From Turnera subulata (taxonomy: Eukaryota > Streptophyta > Magnoliopsida > Malpighiales > Passifloraceae), in contig JAKUCV010007793.1 of the NCBI GenBank assembly GCA_028386065.3, forward strand, positions 21,259-85,258: 64,000 nt of DNA. The letters are read 5' to 3'. The notes below the pieces were generated by a model. It did not search any database and had not been told where the DNA came from. It was given only the letters and a program-made list of their open reading frames with translations. This document shows positions 44,353-55,100 of the stretch, piece after piece; the first letter of the stretch is position 1; each line of letters begins with the position of its first letter. The position numbers and the translations under genes are program-made.

Positions 44353-47134
44353 ATACTTCATTTTATGTGTTTCCCATTGTTCACATAACTATTTAATGTT
44401 CTTCTAATAATGCTCCAATAGAGGCCATCAAAACTTTTTGCATGCTTTTATAGTGAACACCATCAAGTATTTTTAAGTATCGATTAAATACTCATTACTT
44501 TCAAATCTTGATTTATTTTTCAAAATTTGATTTTGTATATTTATAAAATTAAGAATGGGTGTTCAGCATGTAGAAAATTTTATTTTAATATTTTTGGTAC
44601 TTTAGGATGGCCTTCGTAAAGTGGATATTGGTTCCTTTCATATAGATATTTTATTAAATTTGCATCATAATGATTGTTCAAAATGTAGATTAGGTGATGG
44701 AAATTTTACTCACTTGTGGCATAAAGATTTAGACATATGTCTAAAGAAAGAATACAAAGATTAATAAATAATGGAATCCTATTAGCTGGATTTTATTAAT
44801 CTTGGCAATTGTGTGGTTTGTATTAAGAAAACAAGCAAGGCACACTTAAGAAAATTAGCCACAAACACCTAGCTCTTGAGATTACGCAAAGACATGTGAT
44901 CTTTTGATGTATCAACTTTTGATGGATAATCTTTATCATCTTTACTAATGTGTTTTCACATCATGAATAGGTATGTTTATTGTATGAAACATCTCAATTG
45001 ATAAATTACTTAAATGTATTTATCAATGAAATTGAGAAATAGATAGACAAAATGGTAAAAAACATTAGGTCTGATAGAGATGATAAGTATTATGAGAAGC
45101 ATAACAAATTTGGACAAATTGCTGGTTCATTTGTTAGATTTTTTGAAAAGCATGACATGATGGTACATTGCAACTAAATTTAGTTGCAGAGAGATGAAAT
45201 ATACCATTATGGAAATTGTTATGAGCATAATGAGTAATTTATTATAACCCTCATTATCATGGATGTATAGCTTGAAACTCACCATTTGGTTATTAGATAG
45301 GTTTCTATTATGATGATTCCAAGACTCATTTTGAGCTTTGATAAATAAAGAAATCTAGTCTAAAGCACCTGTATGTATGAAGCTGCTTCGTGAAGTGAGG
45401 ATTTATGATCCATAAGTAAATATACTGGACTTATGAACAACCAATATATTTATTGGTTATCCAGAAGGTGATATATTTTGTTGTTCTAACCATTTTATCA
45501 GAATGAATGAAACTGAGATTGCAAGTTTCATTAAGAATGGTGACATTAGTGGGAGTGGAAAATTTTTAAAGGTTAAAGTTTATAAAGCCTTATTACATAT
45601 CTATGTACAAGTGACTTTTACTAGAGTTATTGTTTCTATAATTGTCGATGAGTCTGCAATTTATTTAGAACAACAAAATTTTCCCACTCATGATATAATC
45701 GTCATCAATGAATCTGCAATAAGTGAAATTCAGTAAATAAATCGTAAAGATCATATTAAGATGATCTCATAAATTAAGAATATTTATGATTTCATATGCT
45801 CTTATGATTTATTTACAAGAGTCTGAATTTGACTTGAGATAAATGAAGGTTCAGTTCATTTTAAGCCATAATGATTTTGAAATGTGGTTGAATGTCATGA
45901 AAGAAGAGTTGAAAAGAATGGATTACAACTAAGTTGGATTTAGTAGAATTGCTAAAATTATGTGAGGGATTTGTGTATAACGGGTTTTTAAGACCAAACA
46001 CGACTTTATTGGCAATATCGAAAAATATAAAGCCAAATTAGTTGTCTTGTATTATACTTAGAAAGATGGCAGAAGCTATTAAGAGACCTTTTTTTTGTTT
46101 CTAAAAGGACTTTTAAAAATCATTATGGTAATGGTGGCTCATTATGATCTAGGGTCAAACCAAATGAATGTCAAAATGCTTTTCTGAATGACATTTAAAA
46201 GAAGAGATTTATATGGACCGACTTTGGGCTTCTCGAATGAAGGAAAAGATTACATGACATGTATGTTGATATACATATTTAAAAAAGCTCCATAGTAATG
46301 ACATCTTTTGTTTAATGATTTCATTACTGTCTTTAGATTCCAATGAAATTCTGTTAATCGGTGTATCTATCTAAAAATCAGTGGGAGCAAATTAATTTTG
46401 TTTATGTGTTAACAATATCTTACTAGCTAATTATGATCTTGGTTTACTTATGAATTATAACCAAGAATTCCTTATCTATGAACTTTTGAATATATGATAT
46501 ACTTGAGACATTTTATGTTATTGGAATTTAAATATTCCATAATAGAATAATTAGTATTTTAATTTGTCTCATGATGTCTATATCAATAAAGTTTTATAAA
46601 AGTTCAAGATAACATAATAAAAGTTCATCAAGTGATGTTTCAATTCAGAAGGAGATTTTAGTCTCAATTAATGTTCAAGAAATGAATTGAAACCTCACAA
46701 GTTGGAGAATATTTTTTGTGCATTCATATAATATGTCTGATCACACTAAAATGATTAGATAGTTAAATCCAAGTCTCACTGATTGTTGGACATGTTGAAG
46801 TTCATGAATTGTTATTTGCTCATTTTAGATAAAAGAGCAATATGTTGGATGAATGTGACATAAATTGTAATTGTTATATCCACTTTTGGGGCTAGTTCTA
46901 TATATCTTTTATAAAGCTATATTTATGGATTATGGTTGCATAATTTTATTTCAGGACTTGGAATTGTCGACTGTATTGCCAAGTCGCTAAAAACTTATTG
47001 TAATAATGTTGTAACAATCTTCTTCTCTGAAAGCTGATGTGTACTGTAAAGGTGGAAAACACATTAAGTTAAAGTACATTATTGTTAAAGAAGAAGTTCA
47101 GAAACAAAAGTGTCAGTTGAACATACAAGTACTG

Positions 47135-47391
47135 ATATGAGTATGGATCCAATAATGAGAGGGTTGTCACCTATGACATTTAGGTTGTATGTCAGTAAGA
47201 TGGGTGCTTATTGAAATCCTATTCATGATTGATTATAGTAATGTTATTGACACTTTGAGCTCNATATGAGTATGGATCCAATAATGAGAGGGTTGTCACC
47301 TATGACATTTAGGTTGTATGTCAGTAAGATGGGTGCTTATTGAAATCCTATTCATGATTGATTATAGTAATGTTATTGACACTTTGAGCTC
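47135..47391. repeat. 128-bp exact direct duplication around a single N
   Basis: Positions 47135-47262 and 47264-47391 appear identical and are separated by one N at 47263. This pattern is typical of two contig ends with unrecognised overlap joined in scaffolding, not of a biological tandem repeat. Confidence 0.85.
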
Positions 47392-47497
47392 TTGATGGAT
47401 TGTTTCTGATTTATCTAATTCTGTCTAATCATGTTTGTATGCATACATGATAGTATATAAGGGTGCGGACAAAATTGGTCTTCATTGAAGACATAAA

Positions 47498-47912
47498 GGG
47501 TTAAACACTTTTTATATACCTCGAGTTTTCCTTTTGTCCCGATCGTATACCCCGGAGTTTCTATGTCCCTTTTATGTACCTCGAGTTTCAGTTTCTGTCC
47601 CTTTTGTGTACCTCGGGCAGCCCGAACGATGACATGGCCATCTTCCCGGGTCCACTTGACACGTGGCATAATGCCATTGGTGCCATGTGGAAATTTTTGT
47701 GGGACCCACAAACTAGAATCCGCTTGGCGACAATAGAATTGCGACACGTGTCAAGTGGACCCCGGTAGATGGCCATGTCACTAAACAGACTGCCCGAGGT
47801 ACACAAAAGGGACAGAAATTGAAACTCGAGGTACATAAAAGGGACACAGAAACTCCGGGGTATACTATCGGGACAAAAAGAAAACTCGAGGTATACAAAA
47901 GGTGCTTAACCC
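47498..47912. mobile_element. Mutator-like MITE with about 170-bp TIRs
   Basis: The ends GGGTTAAACAC and GGTGCTTAACCC begin long inverted repeats that cover most of the 415 bp (CCTCGAGTTT, GTACCTCGGGCAG and their complements). The direct repeat AAGACATAAA flanks the element exactly (47488-47497 and 47913-47922), fitting the 9-10 bp duplications of Mutator-like elements. Near the centre both arms contain GACACGTG, a G-box core. No protein is encoded. It is inserted into the degenerate Copia element 3. Confidence 0.88.
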
Positions 47913-48128
47913 AAGACATAAAGTGGACCATGACGTTTAACTCCATTTTAAGTGAAGTAAGTATGGAACTAGAATGTGATACATGGAAGGAACCGTGTTA
48001 TAAATAATTAACATGGAACCGCTATGATCCTTGCTGGTTTTTGTTTATTTATGTGATGTTGATCAGTTAGATTATTTTGCACATTACGATCATGAAACGT
48101 ATAATATCATATGTGCCAAGTGGGAGAA

Positions 48129-48562
48129 TGTAAGAATATTTCCTTTTATGTGGCCCATATAATATTGTGTTTTATTTAATGATGTGGCAAAATCCTATTG
48201 GTCAACTATTAGGGTTTTCTAATAGACACTTGATGGGGTGTATAAATACAATATTATGGAATAGGTCCTCTCTCTAGTCGCTTAACGTTCTGTTATACCA
48301 TCTGACAAACGTTAGAAAGAAAGACAGAGGCAAGAGAGAGAAATCTATTCCTCATGAAGGCATCAAGACAAATCAAGAGGAGAATAAGAGAATTTAGAAG
48401 ACAACATAATCAATTTACCAGGTATGTCTTCAACCTCATGTTATTAGTGGGAGATAATTAGTTCTAAGATCTAATAGATATTATGTTAATGTTTGAATTG
48501 GGAATTAAATTATCATCTCTTGATTCCTGATTATGATGATTGTTCATGTTAATTTTCTAACA
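48129..48562 (+). repeat. 3' LTR of Copia element 3
   Basis: The 434-bp segment starts TGTAAGAATA after a purine-rich tract and ends TTTTCTAACA, giving short inverted termini. It has TATAAATACA at about 48240 as a candidate TATA region. No 5' partner was found, so the boundary call rests on termini and context. Confidence 0.65.
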
Positions 48563-49144
48563 GTATCTCTCCAAGAAGTTGAGAAGCTCGCAAGTCGAGA
48601 GTTTGATGTTTAATGCTCATACATTGCCACATAAGTTTCTGGCTAGCCAAAGACAAATTCCGAGTAAACCAAAGATTTGTTAGACGAAAACAAAACAAGA
48701 CATATAGGTCTTATGGCTAACCTAGTCTCCAACAATAATTACTAGATGATCTTAGAGAAACAAAATTTATGGTCACTCAGCAGAGAAAATAAACGATAAG
48801 CAAATTAGAGCCAAAACTTAAAACTATGTAGCCTTAAGAAGCATAGGGAGAGGTTAGAGTTTCTGTGTAGGGTAGGGCCTCACTCCTGCGGACTCTATGG
48901 AATTCGATCTTCTTGGAGTACTTTCCAGCTTCATCACTTTCGTCGAGACTATTATTCCACTTTAGCACATGAAGATTTTGGGCAAATTGAAGCATCATGT
49001 ATCTACCATCCTTGAAACACCATGGTATGAAGTCTCGCACACATATCTTAGGCGACCGTCTATCTTGCCATATTCAGTATATAAAATAAAGGGAACCCAT
49101 GAAGCCTGGTTGCAGTATTCCTTCATTACCCAAACAATATACTT

Positions 49145-49494
49145 TGTTATAAATTGAATGTTCATTGTACATGAAGAATGACATACAGAGTTGTAAACCT
49201 GACATATGTTATCATATGTATTTAACGATTATATTGAATGTTGAAGTTATTCAACATTATCTGTTTATGTTATCATCCGTCTATAAAATAGAGACATGAA
49301 TAGAAGAGAAGTGACACCTCTCAAGAATGATGAATTAAACAAATATCACACTCTCTCATATATTCTCTCCTTTGCTATTCTATTAGTATTTCCTTCAATT
49401 AGAATTCTCCTATTTTATTCTTATCGTTTATGGTCGCATATTATTACCATTGAGTTTATCCTTGAAGTATCTATTTACCTTTAGTTTTATAACA
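49145..49494 (+). repeat. 5' LTR of Copia B
   Basis: A 350-bp LTR with 8-bp perfect inverted ends (TGTTATAA/TTATAACA) and a TATAAAATAG box at about 49281. It is close to the 3' copy at 56124-56474, with visible substitutions such as TTATCGTTTATGG against CTCGCCTATTGTC. Confidence 0.93.
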
Positions 49495-49982
49495 CGTTAT
49501 CAGCACGATTGCACCACACTAGTGATCAAAGCCGTTAATCACAATCTGATCATGGGGCCACGAGTCATCCATCAGACTTTAGCTCCTGTCTCCTTTGTGA
49601 TCAAGGCCACAGATGTACGATCCTATAGAACATAAGACTCTATCGTACTCAGGTAAGTATTTACAATTTTTCTTATTACAATCTAGTATTGTTAATATAA
49701 AATTTATATTTGTGGTACTTAAATCGTAGCACGAAGTTTTAATCTACTAAGGTATTTAATTCTCAAACACTTCTTGTCGTTCTAAGTTTAATACTTCTTG
49801 TTGCTATTATTATTGTCATGGAAAATCTTACAAAATTTGAATTTGAGGCCCTAAACATTTTCGGAAGAAATTATCTGTCATTGTTACTAGATGCAAAACT
49901 GTATTTAGATGCTAATGGTTTGGAAGGCAACATAAATATAATCAAGATAAGGCGAAAATTGTATCTATTCTAAATAAAGAAG

Positions 49983-52116
49983 GGTAAAAAAATTTTTAAG
50001 TCCTTCCACTTTGCCGATTTCACATTTGTTGTCTCTTTTTATTTAATTTCACTCTTGGTGTCCCTGAATTCTTAAATTACCGGGTCATGTTGTCCTTTTT
50101 ACCTCCTACAGCAGGTATGTTGCCATAGCGCTGACACTTTTCTTGTGGGACCGACGGATTATCTATTTTTTAATTATTTTTACTTTTTTATTTAATTTTT
50201 CAAAATCAAATTTTCAAAATAAGTCTCTATTTCTTTTTATTTTTTTATTTTCTTTTGACAATCACAATACTACTGATACACTTGTTTGTGGGGCCATTAT
50301 TTGTTAATTTTTTTCTTTTGTTTCCAAAATTTAATTCCTAAAATTCTTATTTAAATTAAATAAATTATTTTTTTGAGGAATAAATAAATTATTTTTATTA
50401 TTATCTCGGTAAGAGAAGCCTATTCAAAACGATGTCGTGTTTTTGAAAAATTACAAAGTTAAAAAAGTAACTAAATCTTATAAAAAGATCATCTTGAGGA
50501 TAATCATTAATCACAGTAACTCAAATTCCAAACCAAACATAATCGTAAGTTTTCTCCAACAGATTTGTAACGCCATGAACTATCTATTCCTCAATATAGA
50601 GATCCCTGACCCAGATCAATTCCTGTCCGAACACAATGGACAATCATGGAGTTCAACAAGGAGAGCAACAGTTTCATGGCGCTTCACCATCTGAATCCCC
50701 ACGCCGGACATCCAACGCCATCACCAAGTCAATCAGAGCTCGACGACGAATCGCTAGAGATAGCAGTGCTCTGATCCTTAGCAGCAATACACAGATCTTG
50801 TAATCCCTCCCTCACGACGACGATAGAGGACCCAGCGACAATCAGTTTTGGTTTTTTATTTTTACGTTAATAGGTTTTCATTTTTAAATTGGGGATTTAG
50901 GGAAGAATGAGTTGGATTGCTTAGGGGTGGTGGTTTTGCTTTGGAGCCTTGGCTACTAGGAACTGAAGATGTGGGAGTTATGGTGGTCGCGGCGGTTCTG
51001 CCTAAGGCTCAGGCTTGAAACTGGGTGGGTTTGCAAACCAGGTGCTGATGGGTGGGAGAAAAATCCCAGATTTGAGCTAATTCTTGGGCAGTGATTATTG
51101 GGGTGAGCATGTATTTGCTTATTCTTTAGATGAAGCAGACCCTTGTTGGAGAAGATGAAGCCCGACAAGAACCCAGAAGAAATCGTCTTNCCTTAGCAGC
51201 AATACACAGATCTTGTAATCCCTCCCTCACGACGACGATAGAGGACCCAGCGACAATCAGTTTTGGTTTTTTATTTTTACGTTAATAGGTTTTCATTTTT
51301 AAATTGGGGATTTAGGGAAGAATGAGTTGGATTGCTTAGGGGTGGTGGTTTTGCTTTGGAGCCTTGGCTACTAGGAACTGAAGATGTGGGAGTTATGGTG
51401 GTCGCGGCGGTTCTGCCTAAGGCTCAGGCTTGAAACTGGGTGGGTTTGCAAACCAGGTGCTGATGGGTGGGAGAAAAATCCCAGATTTGAGCTAATTCTT
51501 GGGCAGTGATTATTGGGGTGAGCATGTATTTGCTTATTCTTTAGATGAAGCAGACCCTTGTTGGAGAAGATGAAGCCCGACAAGAACCCAGAAGAAATCG
51601 TCTTTTATGCATTTAGGGAAGAGCTTGTATTAGTGCTTCGCGGCGGCAGTAGTAGAGGGCTTATTCTAATTGTGCCTGGTTTGTATAAGGAGAAGGTGAG
51701 GGGAGGGGTTCGGCGTATTCAGGTTTGCCAACGAGAAACTCAATGGACTCGATGGATGTGGATGTGGTGGGGAAGAGGATGGGGGAGAAGAAGATCTAAT
51801 TGAAATAGAATTTTAGAAATTAAATCCGGAAAAAAAAGAAAAAAGGAAAAAAAAGGAGGTTGTAGGTCCCACAAGACCTAAAAATAAGATTCATTGGAAC
51901 CAAATTTGGGGAAAAAAAAAACAGGCTGGAAAAAAATGGAAGGCATAGCCCCATGGACACCTGTCAACACCACAACTTCCAATCGGCTGTAGTGTGTAAA
52001 AAGGATAAGGTGGCCCGGTAAATCGTGAGTTCAGGGACATGGTGAGTGAAATTGAATAAAGAGGGACAACAAATACGAAATCGGCAAAGTGTAAGGACAG
52101 AAAAAACTATTAACTC
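49983..52116. mobile_element. Mutator-like element inside Copia B
   Basis: Diverged inverted ends (about 140 bp; CTTTGCCGATTTC left at about 50011, GAAATCGGCAAAG right at about 52077) are flanked by the exact 10-bp direct repeat AATAAAGAAG (49973-49982 and 52117-52126). No transposase is visible. Part of the interior (50776-51604) is an exact duplication across a single N, so the true length is probably nearer 1.7 kb. Interior frames (for example MSGFIFSNKGLLHLKNKQ on the minus strand) are not recognised; captured host DNA is possible. Confidence 0.82.
50776..51604. repeat. 414-bp exact direct duplication around a single N
   Basis: Positions 50776-51189 and 51191-51604 read the same and are separated by one N at 51190. 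The same 70-residue chance frame appears in both copies. This is best explained as overlapping contig ends not merged by the assembler. Confidence 0.88.
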
Positions 52117-55100
52117 AATAAAGAAGTATCTGGTCAAGATTGAATATCTTACTGTCAAAGGTCCTGCAGTTCTTTTTTTTGAAAAATTTAAAAGAAATGT
52201 ATGATCACCAGAAGATGGTCATACTCCCAAAAGATCGTTATGAGTGGATGCATCTGAAGTTTTAAGATGTTAAATCTGTGCACAAATATAATTCAGCTAT
52301 AATAAGTTCTTAGATGAAATTATGTGGAGAAAATATTACTGATGTTGATATGTTAGAGAAAAACATTCTCCATTTTTCATGCATCAAATGTGCTCCTGCA
52401 GCAGCAATATCGTGAAAAAACTTTCACGAAATATTCAGACTTAATTTCATGTCTTCTTGTGGCTGAATAAAACAACGAGCTATTGATAAAAAATCATAAT
52501 TCCTGTCCAACTAGTTTTGTCCCATTCCCTGAAGAGAATGCGGTTTTTTGATAATTTGGTCGTGAGCAAGGTAGTGGTCATGGACGTGGACGTAGACATG
52601 GAAGGAACGATTGCAATAACCGTGATCGTAATGATTACAATAATAGTGAGGCTTTAAATCACCGTACAAATAATAGAAAACGTGTGAATCACAGAGATAA
52701 GAAAAATAACCATGAAAAGAAAAATCATGGGGCAACTTGCTATAGATGTGGCAAGACAGGACATTGGTCACGGACATTGTCATACAACAAGGCATTAGGT
52801 AGAACTTTACCAAGTGTCCTTCAAGGACAAATTTAATATTGTTGAAACCAATTTTGTTCAAGATAATGACCATGATATTAACTTCTAGACGGATTCATTT
52901 ATGGATATTGTTATTTACCTTGCTAATCCTATAGGTACAAGTAAATATATATTTTAAGATAAAATAGCAAAAGAAAAATAATAATTTTATTTTATGTTCA
53001 ACTTTATCATGTTGTGTGTTATATTTTATTGTATTTTATATTTTACTTTTACTTATATTAATTTCACCATATGTTATATCTGCTAAATTTTTAATGTGAA
53101 TATTGAGCTATGGTTTCTAGAATAATGACTCGGGCATTTGTCCTGGAGACAATGTAATAACTCATTCCGTATTTAATAAACAGAAATTATTTTGTAAGTA
53201 GCATATGATAAGTACAATCTCAAAGTGAGAAGGAGATTAACATGCTCCGGAAGAGCACAAGTTTTACCATGCTCCAGAAGAGCATATGTTTACGCTCTGG
53301 AAGAGCATAAATTTCATTATACTCCTGAAGAGCGCAAATTTTGCTACTTACAATAATAAAAGGAAAGTGAAGGATATTTTATTCAAGTCTCAAAGGATAT
53401 TCGTTTCTTATTCTAGAGACGATAAGTGAAAGAGATGCTGAATATCTCTATATTACAAAGGCTACTGCCGCAAGACACAAAAAAATTGTGGAAAGATTAC
53501 GTGCTATCATTTAAACTATTAAAGTCATTAAAAGTTATCATATCCAACCAGAAGTTGACACACAGTAGCCTGAAGCTGAGGAGCCTGAGGCTGGCACACA
53601 ACAATTTAAAGCTGGCACTAGCCTAAAACTAGCAAATAATTTTTCTTAAGTTATTAAAATATATAATTTGCAGAGCCCGAAGCTTGCAGCAACCCAAAGT
53701 TGGCTCATGAATCTTATTTGGCATGACCGGATAGGCCATCATAGATCAATAATGATGCGTAGAATTATTGAAAATTTAATTATTATTTCATTGAAAAACC
53801 AGAAATTTTTCCAATCAAATGAATTTTCATGTGCTTGCATGCTTATAAAAAAAATTAATTATTCGGCCTTCAGATGATAAGGTTGGCCTACAATCACCAA
53901 CAATTTTGGAAATAATTCAGGGAGATGTACGCTGACTAATAAATTCGCCATCTGGACCATTTAGGTAACTTTATGATTTTAATCGGTGCATCGACTAGAT
54001 GGTCTAATGTATGCTTATTAGACGCAATTTGACATTTTGCGCGCTTACTTTATAATTAAGCCAATTGCGGGCGCACATCCCTAATTATAAGAGTATATGT
54101 CTTGATAATACTGGTGTATTCCTCCAGTGGTTAATGAATATCTTTGGAAATAGTAGTTGAACATCCTGTAGCTCATATTCATACCCAAAACGATCTGAGT
54201 GAGTCGTTTATTAATTGTTTCCAGTTGATTGCAAGACCATTGCTAATGAGAAATAAACTCCCTATTACTACATGGGGATATGCTATTTTATATGTAGCAA
54301 CACTTGTGTGCATCAGGCCAACAAGTTATCATCAGCTCTCCCTTATTGAATTGGTTCATGATCACGAACCTAATATCTCCCAACTTCGGACCTTTTCTTG
54401 TGCAGTATATGTGCAAATTGCTCCACCACAGGAAACTAAAACGGGTCCTTAAAGAAGTTTGGGAATATATTTCGGATATGAATCTCTATCAATTATAAAA
54501 TATTTGGAACCAACAACTGGAGATTTAATTACAACAAGGTTTTGCTGATTGTTGTTTTGATGAAAATGTTTTTCTAACATTAGGGGGGAAAAAATAAGCT
54601 GCTGGATAAGGAGATTAAGTGGAATGCTATATCATTATCAATCCTTGATCCTCTAATAAATCAGTGTGAACTCGAAGCTCGAAATATGATTCATTTGCAA
54701 AATATATTAAATCAATTGCTAGACGCATTTATTGATGCCAGTAGAATGACCAAATCTCACATTCCAGCTGCAAATGCTCCTGCTAGAATTAATGTCCCTG
54801 AAAGACAATAAAAGAATGCAAATGAATCCAAAGCACGTCAGAAGCGTGGCATACCATTCGGTTCCAAAGATAAAAATCCTCGACAGAGAAAAGGAACAAA
54901 TATACAAGATGGCCCCAACGAGGTAATAAGATCTCCTGTAGAGGTTCAAATTGAAAATTCTCAAGAAGAGAAAAATCCTCCAGAAGAGGTTCCTGACACA
55001 ATTAATAAAGTTTCAGAAGTAACTCATGTACCTGAAATAAGTCAAAATGATGAGATCTCAATCAACTATATTATGTCAGGAACAATGGTGGAACTGACGT

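Larger units (their letters stand above)
44353..48128 (+). pseudogene. Copia element 3, heavily degenerate, 5'-truncated
   Basis: The first 240 bp (44353-44590) are AT-rich trailer of element 2. From about 44600 scattered Copia phrases appear through many stops: an integrase finger remnant with LWHKDL (44715), SFDVSTFDG (about 44900), and the post-integrase linker FIRMNETEIASFIKNGDISG (45493-45560). RT pieces include GNIEKYKAKLV (46010) and CVNNILLANYDLGLL (about 46404-46445), the decayed form of the YVDD catalytic box. A polypurine-like CCAAGTGGGAGAA stands at 48117-48128 before an LTR. Gag, protease and the 5' LTR are missing. A Mutator-like MITE (47498-47912) and a scaffold duplication (47135-47391) lie inside. 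Confidence 0.8.

Noticed and set aside
50956..51583. Two identical 70-residue frames that could pass for a tandem gene pair
   Set aside because: They lie in the exact duplication around a single N and so reflect an assembly artefact; the frame itself has no domain.
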